A stretch of 64,000 nucleotides of DNA from Pseudonocardia hierapolitana (GCF_007994075.1 NZ_VIWU01000001.1:806001-870000); one strand, 5' to 3'. Positions 44,597-53,641 are shown, numbered from the stretch's first letter. Made by a program: numbers and translations. The notes: generated by a model not told the origin, from the sequence alone.

Positions 44597-44896
44597 TTAC
44601 GGCTCCCGCCGGACCGTCTTCTCGCGGCTCCACCCCAGCATGGAGATCGCCGTGGCGAGTGACGCGAAGGCCAGCGCGCCTCCCGCAGCCCCCTCCATCG
44701 ACATGACCATACCCGACGCCGATGCGACGACCATCGCGGTCGGGTACGCCCAGCTCGGCAGCTTGTACGCCCACTGCACCGAGTACCGGGACTCGCCGAG
44801 CGATACGTAATTGGAGGACGCTGCGAAGCACGGATCGTCGGTGACGAATCGATGCTGGATCTCATCCAACGCCTGTCGCTCCCGCTCACTGAGCAT
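44597..44896 (-). CDS. DUF3040 membrane protein
   Basis: A 99-residue protein. It opens MLSERERQALDEIQHRFVTD followed by DPCF, the conserved soluble start of DUF3040 (LSxxEqrxLxxIExxlxxDDPxF). Two hydrophobic segments follow (YPTAMVVASASGMVMSMEGA, ALAFASLATAISML). The ATG at 44896 has a GAGGAGG site. The function of the family is unknown. A second DUF3040 protein lies at 50171. Confidence 0.82.
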   Translation of the reverse strand: MLSERERQALDEIQHRFVTDDPCFAASSNYVSLGESRYSVQWAYKLPSWAYPTAMVVASASGMVMSMEGAAGGALAFASLATAISMLGWSREKTVRREP

Positions 44897-45381
44897 GACG
44901 ATCCTCCTCGGATGGCCGCTCAACCGGTGCGCGCCGGATCCGGGCCGGGCATCAGGGGGCGACCGTGCTCACGGCTGGCGCGACTTCCACTCCAGCTGGG
45001 ACGACTTCGCCCGGTCCAACCTCCTCGCCGCTGCGGCCGGTGACATCGGTTGCGGTCGGCCAACTTGGCCCATGAGGTTTGCCGACTCCCGGCAGGTAGC
45101 CGACCGGCACGCCTTCATGGCGGTCCAGCTCGGCTTGATTCAGAGCACCTCGGCCGCGCGCACGGCGAGCGCGTCGGACCATGCCGGCATCGGGGCGGTC
45201 GGGCGCGGCCACGGACACCGCGGCCGTCCAGTGCGTGTCCACCTTGACCTCACCGAAGGGTCCCTCACCTCCTCGTGCTCCGCACCACTCGCTGTCCGTA
45301 GGCGCAGCGTCACCGGTTTGTGGAACCCTCTCCGGGCAGGCTGGTTCATCTCACGTGTGATGTTCTGGGAGAGTTCGTGCG
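44897..45381. other. Eroded region upstream of VIT1
   Basis: Minus-strand frames give natural-looking pieces (VTLRLRTASGAEHEEVRDPS; VDTHWTAAVSVAAPDRPDAG) in two frames. They suggest a frameshifted small gene at about 44950-45330 that I cannot name. The last 60 bases hold the VIT1 ribosome site GGGAGAG. Confidence 0.35.
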
Positions 45382-46470
45382 GTGCGGGACGAGCGCCGTC
45401 GCTCTGGGGCTGCTCCGTCGCAGGCGAGGGTGCGGCGGTGGCGTCGCCTGCTGGCCGACGAGCGGGAGGCGGCGCTGGTCTACCGCGAGCTCGCCCAACG
45501 CCGGGAAGGCGAGGAGCGGGAGATCCTGCTCGGGCTGGCCGAGGCCGAGGAGCGCCACGCCGCGTACTGGGAGCGCAGGCTGGGCGAACGAGCGGGCCGG
45601 CCGCGGCGCGCGACCCCGCGGGCACGGCTGGTTGGCGTCCTGGCCCGGTGGTTCGGCTGGGTGTTCGTGCTGGCACTGATCGAACAGGCCGAACGCCGCT
45701 CGCTCGCCGACCCGGACGCGGACGTGCCGGAAGCGATGCTGGCCGACGAGCGGATCCACGGCGAGGTGGTACGCGGGCTGGCCGCGCGGGGGCGGGCGCG
45801 GATGTCCGGCACGCTGCGGGCCGCGGTCTTCGGGATCAACGACGGGCTGGTGAGCAACATCGCGCTCGTCCTCGGGGTGATCGGTGGTGGCGCCGGCACC
45901 GTGACCATCCTGTTGACCGGGCTGTCCGGGCTGCTGGCCGGCGCGTTGTCGATGGCGGCGGGCGAGTTCATCTCGGTCAGCTCGCAACGTGAGATGCTGG
46001 CCGCGTCGAAACCGGACGAGGCGGCGAAAGCCGCCGTCCCCCTGCTCGACGTCGACGCCAACGAGCTCGCCCTGGTCTACCGGGCTCGGGGGATGTCGGC
46101 CGAAGAGGCAGAACGTCGCGCGGACGCTGTGCTGCGGCACGGCTCCGTCGGCGCCAGGTCGGACAACCCCCGATCCCATGGCGCCGAGGTGGTCGGCAGT
46201 GCCACCGGCGCGGCGTCGTCGAGCTTCGCGTTCTTCAGCGTCGGAGCCGTGATACCGGTGCTGCCGTTCCTTTTCGGCGTCGAAGGCGTCGCCGCGGTGG
46301 CGGTGGCCGCCGTGCTCACCGGGATGGCGCTCATGCTCACCGGCGGAGCCGTCGCGGTGCTCTCCGGGGGACCACCGCTGCGCCGCGCGCTGCGCCAGCT
46401 CGCGATCGGCACCGCCGCCGCGATGGCGACCTACCTGCTGGGAACGGCGTTCGACGCGGCCATCGGCTGA
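45382..46470 (+). CDS. VIT1/CCC1-family metal transporter with N-terminal ferritin-like domain
   Basis: A 362-residue protein. Residues about 15-145 are an all-helical, Glu-rich rubrerythrin-like domain (VYRELAQRREGEEREILLGL, EAEERHAAYWERRLGERAG) with E-x-x-H type iron ligands. Residues 145-362 form the VIT1/CCC1 transporter: AVFGINDGLVSNIALVLGVI, LLAGALSMAAGEFISVSSQR and three further helices. It would bind Fe(II) or Mn(II) and move it out of the cytoplasm, lowering oxidative stress. The GTG at 45382 follows GGGAGAG. It is convergent with the stress-protein gene, 22 bases apart. Confidence 0.87.
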   Translation: MRDERRRSGAAPSQARVRRWRRLLADEREAALVYRELAQRREGEEREILLGLAEAEERHAAYWERRLGERAGRPRRATPRARLVGVLARWFGWVFVLALIEQAERRSLADPDADVPEAMLADERIHGEVVRGLAARGRARMSGTLRAAVFGINDGLVSNIALVLGVIGGGAGTVTILLTGLSGLLAGALSMAAGEFISVSSQREMLAASKPDEAAKAAVPLLDVDANELALVYRARGMSAEEAERRADAVLRHGSVGARSDNPRSHGAEVVGSATGAASSSFAFFSVGAVIPVLPFLFGVEGVAAVAVAAVLTGMALMLTGGAVAVLSGGPPLRRALRQLAIGTAAAMATYLLGTAFDAAIG

Positions 46471-46492
46471 CGCCGCAGTGATCTCCTCGGTA

Positions 46493-46927
46493 TCACGCGG
46501 TGCGTTGCCGCCCGGCAGGAACGACGAGGACCGGGCACGGCGCGACCTGGAGCAGGCGGAGCGTGAAGCTGCCGATGAAGATCGACGCGACCGGTCCGTG
46601 GCCGCGGTTGGCGACGACGACGATGTCGGCTCCGGTCTCCTGGGCCAGGTCGGCGATCATCTGGGACGCATTGCGCTGGGAGGCCGTCAACAGCGCGAGT
46701 TCGACGTCCAGCCCCGCTCGTTTCAGGTCGTCGGCAGTGCGTTCGAGCGTGGCCCGCATCGTCTCGGCGCTGTCGACGAAGACGCCGGCGCGGTCGGAAC
46801 CGACCATCTCCCCCGCATGCGCCACGATCAGCTTCGCGCCGCCGCTCTCCGCCAGTCCCTTCGCCACCGGGTACACCTTCTCGGCCGTCGGTGACCCGTC
46901 AGTCGCCCAGATGACCTTCTTGAGCAT
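46493..46927 (-). CDS. Universal stress protein (ATP-binding UspA type)
   Basis: A 144-residue single Usp domain. Strand 1 is KKVIWATDGSPTAEKVYPVA with the Asp that contacts ATP, and the ATP motif G-x2-G-x9-G-(S/T) is present in NRGHGPVASIFIGSFT. The end LLQVAPCPVLVVPAG is typical. Such proteins accumulate in starvation, hypoxia or membrane stress. It is close upstream-to-downstream with the BaeRF gene (90 bases apart, same strand), so the two may share a transcript. Confidence 0.9.
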   Translation of the reverse strand: MLKKVIWATDGSPTAEKVYPVAKGLAESGGAKLIVAHAGEMVGSDRAGVFVDSAETMRATLERTADDLKRAGLDVELALLTASQRNASQMIADLAQETGADIVVVANRGHGPVASIFIGSFTLRLLQVAPCPVLVVPAGRQRTA

Positions 46928-47017
46928 GTCTTCTCCGTTCCGGCACTCCTGCCTGTTTCGTCGGTTCCGGGCCTTCCCCCACGGCGATCCGACCGATCTC
47001 GGTGATCGTCCGGCGCC

Positions 47018-48166
47018 TCAGTAACGGAAGATGGCCGCGACGTCGCCGCCACCGGGCACCTCCGCCTCCGGCACGGCGTAGACGTGTCCGCGGCCGGACA
47101 AGGTGTCCACGGCCGCCCGGTCGAGCAGCTCGCAGTGACCGAACGCCTCGTCGATGCCGAGGCGGACCACCGCGGTTCGGTCGGTGAGCTGCTCCCAGCA
47201 CCACGGCTCGGCGGCCAGGAACAGCGTCTCCACGCGCCCGTGCCGGGCGGACTCCTCGATCTTGGCCGGGTCATTCGACGCGAGTCCCGTGCCGTGCAGC
47301 CCTTCGAACCGCGCGATCGCCGCCGCGCGCTCCCGGCTCATGATCGCCTCGACGATGGGCCACGCCGCGGCGTGCAGCTCCTCACCCGACAGCTGATCGG
47401 GGTTCCGCCGGACCGCGTCCTCGGTGACGTGCGGGTATCCGTTGACGTCGCGATAGACCGAGATCAGCTCGTCCAGACCGACCAGGACCATGGGTAGGTC
47501 CTGGCCGGTCAGGTAGTCACGTACCCCGTCGGCAACCCGGCGCAGGTATCTGCGCACCTCGTCCTTCTTGACGTCGTCGTCGGCGGTGCCGTAGAAGACG
47601 GCGGAACCGGCCCGGCGGCCGGGAGCAACAGGGAAGGCCATGGCCTGCGACCGCGGCTCGGGCCGTTCGACGACGTCCCGCAGGCTCGTGGGCACGTCCG
47701 CGAGCTCGAGCTCTTCGACACGCTGCAGGCTGCCCTCGAGCAGACGCAGCCTGCGCTGGCTCAGGGCCAGCAGCAGGAAGTGGCCGTCCCCGGTGACGAT
47801 GCGCAAGAGCGGACCGACGACGAACCGGTCGCCGATGGTGGCGACCTCGGGAACCCCGGCCGGGACGCGGAACATCCGGTGCCAGCCGGGGCGGAGGAAC
47901 ATCGCCAGGCCGTCGCTCATGTACTGCCAGGCTCGGTGGTCATCGCGCAGCTCCCACGCCGGGGCGAGCAGCTCGGCGATCTCCGCCGCCCGCATACCCT
48001 CTTCGGCCAGGACGCCCTGCACCCGGCTCACCATGTTCTTCCACCGGATGGGATCCGTCGCCGTCCCGGCGCCGAAGGGGTGTGTCGGGATGAACAGCGA
48101 CAGGTGCGACTCCGGCCGGCCGCGATCGGCCAGCAGGTCCAGATCCGCCCTGGTCAGAAGATCCAT
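47018..48166 (-). CDS. BaeRF (bacterial archaeo-eukaryotic release-factor-like) protein
   Basis: A 382-residue protein. It opens DLLTRADLDLLADRGRPESH-LSLFIPTHP, followed by the DHRAWQYMSDGLAMFL segment, a central domain (LLALSQRRLRLLEGSLQRV) and a C-terminal L7Ae-like end (RVETLFLAAEPWCWEQ...VYAVPEAEVPGGGDVAAIFRY). This is the BaeRF group related to eRF1/Pelota and predicted to act on stalled or stressed ribosomes. Biochemical function is not settled. The ATG at 48166 follows GAGGAG. Confidence 0.85.
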   Translation of the reverse strand: MDLLTRADLDLLADRGRPESHLSLFIPTHPFGAGTATDPIRWKNMVSRVQGVLAEEGMRAAEIAELLAPAWELRDDHRAWQYMSDGLAMFLRPGWHRMFRVPAGVPEVATIGDRFVVGPLLRIVTGDGHFLLLALSQRRLRLLEGSLQRVEELELADVPTSLRDVVERPEPRSQAMAFPVAPGRRAGSAVFYGTADDDVKKDEVRRYLRRVADGVRDYLTGQDLPMVLVGLDELISVYRDVNGYPHVTEDAVRRNPDQLSGEELHAAAWPIVEAIMSRERAAAIARFEGLHGTGLASNDPAKIEESARHGRVETLFLAAEPWCWEQLTDRTAVVRLGIDEAFGHCELLDRAAVDTLSGRGHVYAVPEAEVPGGGDVAAIFRY

Positions 48167-48242
48167 GGCGCTCCTCGCACCCCTCTCCGTGCTCGACGCG
48201 GACCGGCCACGTCCACTCGGCGCATCCGGGCCGTCGAGCCGC

Positions 48243-48413
48243 TCAGCGGTCGGAGCCCGCCTCATCGGCGCGCGGGGCCGTAGCGGTGTCGTGATCGCCG
48301 CCCCGCCAGGTGCTGGGTGGATCGCTGGCGGGAAAGGAGTCCGGGCCGTTGACGTCCGGCTCGTGGTCGCGCGAACCTGCTTTCGGCTCCGGGGTCGCGC
48401 TCTGATCGGGCAT
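48243..48413 (-). CDS. Small disordered protein with SFPASDPPS motif
   Basis: A 56-residue hydrophilic protein: MPDQSATPEPKAGSRDHEPD, VNGPDSFPASDPPSTWRGGD. The (D/E)SFPASDPPS(W) motif defines a widespread family of very small proteins of unknown function. GGGGTGTGATCTC precedes the ATG at 48413. It is 76 bases upstream of the BaeRF gene and on the same strand. Confidence 0.72.
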   Translation of the reverse strand: MPDQSATPEPKAGSRDHEPDVNGPDSFPASDPPSTWRGGDHDTATAPRADEAGSDR

Positions 48414-48527
48414 GAGATCACACCCCCGTCGTGGGGTGGCGCTTGCCACGTGTCTAGCGTTGCCCACCCTGCCAGACGAGGGCCGGCGCGACCACTTGGA
48501 ACGGCCGGCTCTGCACGGCGTCCCGCT

Positions 48528-48887
48528 ATGGGGCAGTCGACGACTCGTCGCACAGCACCCGGCCAGGCTGTCGCCCTCACATACTGGTCGGCGGACCAGC
48601 TTCTGCGCGTCCATCCGGCCACCGCGCTGACCGACGAGGAGCTGGCGCCGCATCTGGCGGGACTCCTGAGCGCTGTGGGCCAGGAGCTGGAGGCCGGCCG
48701 CGCGTCGGTACCGACGACGGTGCGATGTGCCGCGGTGCAGCTAGCCACTCACATCACGCGGCGGTGGTCGATCCCGGGCCCGCCGCCTGGCGGCGCTGGC
48801 GAGCCGGTCGAGCGCACTGCTCACCGCGCCGATCACGCGACGGGCATCCCCTTCAGCCGGTCCATCCGGCTCGGCCGCATGGGATGA
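48528..48887 (+). CDS. Hypothetical protein
   Basis: A 119-residue frame with a helical core, YWSADQLLRVHPATALTDEE, LAPHLAGLLSAVGQELEAGR and VPTTVRCAAVQLATHITRRW, and a Pro/Arg-rich tail. The core has natural composition. There is no strong ribosome site at the ATG, so the start is uncertain. No family recognised. It diverges from the SFPASDPPS gene. Confidence 0.45.
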   Translation: MGQSTTRRTAPGQAVALTYWSADQLLRVHPATALTDEELAPHLAGLLSAVGQELEAGRASVPTTVRCAAVQLATHITRRWSIPGPPPGGAGEPVERTAHRADHATGIPFSRSIRLGRMG

Positions 48888-48969
48888 CCGCGAACCCATC
48901 ACCGCCGGTCCCATCGCGTGCCGAAGCCGTGGACGTGGGTGCCACGGCGACTACGGGTAGCACACGCGC

Positions 48970-49393
48970 TCACCCACGGGGTCGCCGGCTTCCGCCCCGA
49001 TGGAACTCGTCAGCGGCCTTCCGGAGCGCCCGGGCCGCGTGCCGCTCCTGCCGAACCACTTGCACAGTGCCACTGGGGTAGCCGGCTTTCGTCGCTCGCC
49101 GCTCGGTGGCCTCGTAGAGGAAGACGAAGGAGTACATGAGCCCGATCAGCGACCAGCACGCCCATGACTCGGATCCACAATGGGCCCGGAATCAGCACGA
49201 GTAGGATCACCACGACCGGCACGAGCTGGGTCAGCAACCGTGCGAGGTGGCGTAGCGGCCAAGTGCGGCAGGTGAGGTCGTACAGCACCCATTCCCGGTG
49301 CGCTGCCGGAAGCCGGCCGCCAAAGGCGTACCACAGCCAACGGGCGGGTCCCGGTCGCCGGGACGAGACCGGTCGCGCGTCGGAGCCACTCAT
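48970..49393 (-). pseudogene. DUF5313 membrane protein (frameshifted)
   Basis: The ATG at 49393 begins GPARWLWYAFGGRLPAAHRE, WVLYDLTCRTWPLRHLARLL and the helix VVVILLVLIPGPLWIRVMGV. The frame then slips near 49150 and continues LIGLMYSFVFLYEATERRAT-KAGYPSG to a stop at 48970. Both parts fit DUF5313 closely and in register, so a single indel or one sequence error separates them. Confidence 0.7.
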
Positions 49394-49709
49394 GACGCCG
49401 CTCTCTTGGCGTGCTGTCCACCGTCTGGTGCGCCGCCGACTCGTACGAGAGAAGGTTGATGACGCATGGCCTGGCTCCGACTGTTCGCCTGCGGTTCGCC
49501 GTGGTGTTCGGTCGCGGTTCGCTGAGGCCGGCGACGCCACTGAGGCGTTGCGGCCTCAGGCACGTGAGTGCGCGAACACCTGCCACCGCCTGCGGGTTGC
49601 GGTTCACACCCGAGCTGGCAGCACCCCCCGCGGAGCGACAGCGCTCACCCTCGCCGCAACCGGTCCGGGTCGTATGCGGGGACGTGTCGCCCGCCGACGG
49701 GTGGTGTCG
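49394..49709. other. Stretch without recognisable gene
   Basis: No coding region supported between the DUF5313 and DUF2180 genes. Open frames on both strands are Arg/Pro-rich and unrecognised. Confidence 0.35.
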
Positions 49710-49967
49710 TCACGGCGTCGCGGCGCCGGCGCGCGGGCGTGGGGCGCTGGCGCTGGCGGTGGTGGCGGTACCGGCACACTGCGTGCACAGGATCCGCCGG
49801 ACGCCCCGCGTCGTCTGGGCGACGAGGCCGATCAGCGGAGGGGCCACGCTGGTGGTGCGGGCGTGGTGGTAGCAGACGGCAGCGCTGCAATAGGCACACA
49901 GGGCGACCACCGGCTCCGGGCCGAATGAAGGGTCGATGCCGGCGGTCATGCAGTCGAGACAACGCAT
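49710..49967 (-). CDS. DUF2180 zinc-ribbon-like protein
   Basis: An 85-residue cysteine-rich protein: MRCLDCMTAGIDPSF, VVALCAYCSAAVCYHHART and RRILCTQCAGTA. The paired CxxC motifs and the CxxH(H) segment can hold zinc and match DUF2180 (mCxdC...Av.vC..CGagvC..Ha). AGGAGGACG precedes the ATG at 49967. The function is unknown. Members are common beside universal stress proteins in actinobacteria. The alanine/arginine tail after residue 70 is probably disordered. Confidence 0.78.
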   Translation of the reverse strand: MRCLDCMTAGIDPSFGPEPVVALCAYCSAAVCYHHARTTSVAPPLIGLVAQTTRGVRRILCTQCAGTATTASASAPRPRAGAATP

Positions 49968-50170
49968 CGGATCTTCGTCCTCCTCGCGCGGATGCGACTG
50001 GTGACCGAGTCGCACTTGTCGCCGCTCGATCCGTAAGGACCGGGTCCGGCTCACTGCCCAATGTGCCCCACCCGTGAGCTCGCCGGCACCGCCGCCACAC
50101 AGGCCAACTTGTCCCACCAGGGTTGCCGACACCCGGCAAACCCGTGGCCGAGCAACGCTACGGTGGACCT

Positions 50171-50479
50171 CTACAGCGAGGGCGGCTCTCCCTCGCGGGC
50201 CGGCCAGGATGTCCGCCGGTTGGCACGGGACGGTTGATGCGGCCCCATCCAAGTCAGCCAGGTCGCGACGGCGACCACCAATGCACCCCCCAGCGACCCG
50301 GCGACCAGCAGGAACACGGCGAGCAGAGCCGCGGCCCCGATTGCGATGCGCGCGCCTAGTCGGCCCGGACGCGACATGCGGGTCTGGCGGGCCTCGAATG
50401 CGCGGACGAAGTCGGGGTCCTCGGCCAGGAACTGGCGCTCCACCCCACGCAGCGTGTCCCGTTCACGATCATTGAGCAC
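50171..50479 (-). CDS. DUF3040 membrane protein (second paralogue)
   Basis: A 102-residue protein: LNDRERDTLRGVERQFLAED followed by PDFVRAFEARQTRM, then two adjacent membrane helices (RIAIGAAALLAVFLLVAGSL, GALVVAVATWLTWM) and a basic, Pro-rich tail. It has the same layout as the protein at 44597 but a longer second half. A GAGGAGG site precedes the GTG at 50479. Confidence 0.82.
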   Translation of the reverse strand: MLNDRERDTLRGVERQFLAEDPDFVRAFEARQTRMSRPGRLGARIAIGAAALLAVFLLVAGSLGGALVVAVATWLTWMGPHQPSRANRRTSWPAREGEPPSL

Positions 50480-50850
50480 GATCCACCTCCTCGGGATGGT
50501 CTCCCGGCCGTGCCGTCTCGGTGCCGGACCGCGGCCAACACGACGGAGCACGACCTGACGGGGAAGAGTGAGCTGATCGAGGCCGATCCGCTCGGAAGGA
50601 CCCGGCCGGTTCCCAGTGTGCTTGGCTCGTGGCCGCGAAGCAGTGCGAGTTCCCGGCCGGGAACATCGCTACCACGTTGCCGAAGACAGGCAAGCAGGTC
50701 TCGAGAGACACAGCCCTGTGGAGTGTTCCTTGCCGGGCGCGTCCGCTGCGTCGGCGCACGACCGGCGCCCATGGGCGCGCGGCAGCGCATGCGAGGATGG
50801 CGGCACGCTGAAACATGCCGTGGCGGCGTTCGCCGCCGCGAAGCTCAAGA
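50480..50850. other. Gap at the edge of the right catabolic operon
   Basis: No gene recognised. The operon ends at 50851, so a terminator is expected here, but I see no strong hairpin. Confidence 0.35.
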
Positions 50851-52191
50851 TCAGCGCTGGCCCGGCGCTACGTCTGCGTCCACCACGCCGTTCGGATCTC
50901 CTTCGTCCAGCCGGAAGACTCCGTCGATCGACGGCTCGGTGAAGAGCCCCAGCAGCCGGTCGTAATGGTGCTCGGCACCGGCGCCCCCGACGACCGCCGC
51001 GAACTTGGCCCTCAGCTCGGCTTTCGTGACGGGGTTGTCACAGACCCCGCGGGGCCGATCGACCCGCGCCGTGCGGTCCCCGCCATCGGTCTCGACGCTG
51101 ACGGTGGCCCCGCCGATCGGCTCGCCCGCCCTGGCATGACTGTCGTCCACGACGACGCGCACCCGCCCTGCCAGCTCCATCGCCCGCTCGTCGACGTCCA
51201 TCGACCGCACGCTCGCCTCGCCGTGCAGCAATGTGGCCGCAACGGCGTAGGGGATCGAGAACCTGGTGGAGAGCGAGTTCCGGCGGGGCAGGGCGCCGAT
51301 CCGCTCCACGGCGCCCGCCATCACGGCCACCGTGACCGTGCGGATCCCGGCCGGGTCCAGGTTCGACCCGCGCACCTGGAGGGCGGCGTCGATTGCCGCG
51401 TGCGCGTGCAGGCAGGCGCTGTGGCGCTTGAACGTGTTGCGGGTGATCTGCGCGTTCGACCAGCCGCGTCCGGCGTGCGGCGGGTCCGGCCGCCGGACCC
51501 GGCAACCGAGCGCCGCGGTGAGGCTGTCCATCGCGGTCAGGGAAGGACCGAACCCGGCGGCGACGAGCTCACCGGCCCGCACACCCATCCGGGCGGCGTC
51601 GGCGGCGAGGACGTGGCGGACCGTCGCCCCCTCGGTGCACGGGTCCCACACGCCGATCGGCAGCAGCGATGACGCGACCCGCGCCGGGGCCACGGGGTCG
51701 ACACCGCGTGCGACCGCGCACCCCACCGCGGCACCGACGGCACCGAAGAGCCCGTGCGGGTGCACCGGGTACTTCAGTTCGAACATCGAGTACAGCGCCG
51801 CCGCGACCTCGTAGCCCGCGACGAAGCCGGCCAGGGCCTGCTCGCCCGGCAGGCCGTCGCGTTGTGCGACGGCGAGCACCGCGGGCAGCACCTGCGCCGC
51901 GACGTGCCCACCGGGCTTCGAGTCCTCGTCGATCTCGAGCCAGACGCCTGCCATCGCGTTGATGCCGGCGGCCGCTTCGGCGCCCGACCGGCCGTGACCG
52001 GCCACCGCGAGCTCCGCTTCCGGCCGCTGATCCGCCGTCGCGGCGAGCGCGGCGAGCTCCGGCGCCCGCCCGCCCGCGACCATGGCGCCGACGGTGTCGG
52101 CGAGGATCAGTCCGGCGTGGCGGCCGACGTCGTCGGGTACCCCGGCCGCCACTGCCGCGGCCACGTCACGGACGAGCGCTTCCAGTTCCAT
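50851..52191 (-). CDS. MmgE/PrpD-family protein
   Basis: A 446-residue member of the MmgE/PrpD family (2-methylcitrate dehydratase, cis-aconitate decarboxylase, iminodisuccinate epimerase). The helical domain includes LILADTVGAMVAGGRAPELA, NAMAGVWLEIDEDSKPGGHV and YEVAAALYSMFELKYPVHPH. The second domain has NTFKRHSACLHAHAAIDAAL and a C-terminal ADP-ribosyl-like lid. Family members dehydrate or decarboxylate small polycarboxylic acids. It overlaps the deaminase by 26 bp and is the last gene of the unit. Its substrate cannot be read from sequence. Confidence 0.85.
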   Translation of the reverse strand: MELEALVRDVAAAVAAGVPDDVGRHAGLILADTVGAMVAGGRAPELAALAATADQRPEAELAVAGHGRSGAEAAAGINAMAGVWLEIDEDSKPGGHVAAQVLPAVLAVAQRDGLPGEQALAGFVAGYEVAAALYSMFELKYPVHPHGLFGAVGAAVGCAVARGVDPVAPARVASSLLPIGVWDPCTEGATVRHVLAADAARMGVRAGELVAAGFGPSLTAMDSLTAALGCRVRRPDPPHAGRGWSNAQITRNTFKRHSACLHAHAAIDAALQVRGSNLDPAGIRTVTVAVMAGAVERIGALPRRNSLSTRFSIPYAVAATLLHGEASVRSMDVDERAMELAGRVRVVVDDSHARAGEPIGGATVSVETDGGDRTARVDRPRGVCDNPVTKAELRAKFAAVVGGAGAEHHYDRLLGLFTEPSIDGVFRLDEGDPNGVVDADVAPGQR

Positions 52192-52651
52192 CGATCCCCC
52201 CGAAGCTTCGGAACGGCACCACGTTGCCCGGTGTGGGGACGTGGCGGAGGTGGGCCCGCCGGACGTCGGCGAGCCGGTCGCGGATCCGGACGAGCTCCGG
52301 GAGCGACACGAACCCGTGCTCCGCAGCCTGCACCGATGTCGCGGCGTAGACCATCTCCGTGACGCCGGCGACGACCGCCGCGACGTGGCACATCGGGCAC
52401 GGTTCGCAGCTCGACACCACCACGGCGTCGGTGAGCCGGGTGGTGCCGATCTGCCGGCAGGCCGCACGGATGGCGGCCACCTCGGCGTGGGCGGTGGGGT
52501 CGTGGTCGCGCAGGGTCGTGTTGACACCGGTGGTGACCACCTCCCCGCCCCGCACGACGACGGCCCCGAAGGGCAGCTGGCCCGACTGACCGTTCTCGGC
52601 AGCGAGCCGGACGGCCAGCTCGAGGTGACGGGCCTCCGTGGCCGCGTCCAT
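52166..52651 (-). CDS. Nucleoside/nucleobase deaminase (cytidine-deaminase fold)
   Basis: A 161-residue zinc deaminase. HAE (residues 55-57) supplies the zinc ligand and proton shuttle, and PCPMC (84-88) the two cysteine ligands. The N-terminus LELAVRLAAENGQSGQLPFG and the end are like guanine, cytosine or tRNA-adenosine deaminases, with no tRNA-binding basic helix evident. Its ATG overlaps the stop of the dioxygenase gene (TGATG). Between a dioxygenase and an MmgE/PrpD protein, a small heterocyclic amine is a likely substrate, perhaps a degraded base or pteridine. Confidence 0.85.
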   Translation of the reverse strand: MDAATEARHLELAVRLAAENGQSGQLPFGAVVVRGGEVVTTGVNTTLRDHDPTAHAEVAAIRAACRQIGTTRLTDAVVVSSCEPCPMCHVAAVVAGVTEMVYAATSVQAAEHGFVSLPELVRIRDRLADVRRAHLRHVPTPGNVVPFRSFGGIDGTGSARP

Positions 52652-53634
52652 CAGGACGCCTTCACGGGGACCCTCCGGGCGTCCTCGAAGAGGTTGATCT
52701 CCCACAGCACCTCGTCGTGCTTGTCACCGGTGAGGATCGACGCGTACCGCTGCGGCCGCTCCGGCGTGCAGCAGGTGGAGAGCGGCTCCAGCACCGTCCA
52801 CGCCGTCGGGTGGCAGAACTGCACGACGCTGTAGCGGTCCCCGACCTGGTCGGGGTCGGCCACGACCCGGTGGATGCCACGGTTGATCACACCGTTGGTG
52901 AGGTGCTCCAGCATCTTCCCGGTGTTGATGATGGCCGCCCCCTCGGGCGCTACGGCGTCGATCCAGCCGTCCTCTGTCTTGACCTGCAGGCCGCGCGCCG
53001 TGGCCCTCGGCAGGGCCGTGATGAGATCGATGTCGGCGTGCTCGCCCGCCCAGACCTGGGTGCCCTCGGGGTCGTGCTCACGCATGTCGGGGTAGTGCAG
53101 GGCGCGCGTCATGGCGGACGCGGGAAGCACGATCCCGTCGAAGTAGTTCTCGTGCACACCGAGGCCCACCGCGATGATCCGCAGGACCCGGCTCTGCAGG
53201 TCGAAGATCCGGTCGTGCATCAGTTTGAGGGCGGCCTCGATGCCCGGCACCACGTCCTCGGGGAAAATCTGGTCCCGGTACCGGTGCGGGAACTTGCGGC
53301 GCAGCGGATGTCCCGCCGGCAGTTCCGCGCTCCAGTTGTACATCTCCTTCAGATCCGGTTCACCGACCGAGACCGGTGTCTCCACCCGCATTCCGGTGTA
53401 CCCGGTCTGCCCGTTGGACCCCACCACCGTGTAGCGGTCCTTGACCTCGGTCGCCAGCGAGAAGAAGGTCGCCAGCTTCGCGTAGGCGTCGTCGATGACG
53501 TCGGCCGGCAGATCGTGACGGGCGTAGACGAAACCGGTTTCCAGGCTTCGTCGCATCCCGTCGACGATCGCGCGGCGGGCCGCGTCGTCGCCACGCTCGA
53601 ACTCCACAACATCGATTTCGAGAATCCGATCCAT
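52651..53634 (-). CDS. Isopenicillin-N-synthase-like non-haem Fe(II) dioxygenase
   Basis: A 327-residue double-stranded beta-helix oxygenase. Fe(II) ligands are His199 and Asp201 (GEHADID) and His255 (GIHRVV). Arg267-Tyr-Ser269 (RYS) can bind the 2-oxoglutarate C5 carboxylate, so a 2OG-dependent hydroxylase is more likely than a true IPNS. The N-terminal non-haem motif region (ETGFVYARHDLPADVIDDAY) is typical. The ATG at 53634 lies only seven bases after a perfect -10, so translation is probably leaderless. It is followed by the deaminase and MmgE/PrpD genes. Confidence 0.87.
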   Translation of the reverse strand: MDRILEIDVVEFERGDDAARRAIVDGMRRSLETGFVYARHDLPADVIDDAYAKLATFFSLATEVKDRYTVVGSNGQTGYTGMRVETPVSVGEPDLKEMYNWSAELPAGHPLRRKFPHRYRDQIFPEDVVPGIEAALKLMHDRIFDLQSRVLRIIAVGLGVHENYFDGIVLPASAMTRALHYPDMREHDPEGTQVWAGEHADIDLITALPRATARGLQVKTEDGWIDAVAPEGAAIINTGKMLEHLTNGVINRGIHRVVADPDQVGDRYSVVQFCHPTAWTVLEPLSTCCTPERPQRYASILTGDKHDEVLWEINLFEDARRVPVKAS

Positions 53635-53641
53635 ACAAGTG

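Noticed and set aside
52651..53634. A genuine isopenicillin N synthase
   Set aside because: No ACV synthetase or other beta-lactam genes are nearby. The RYS motif also fits 2OG binding. The name reflects only fold similarity.
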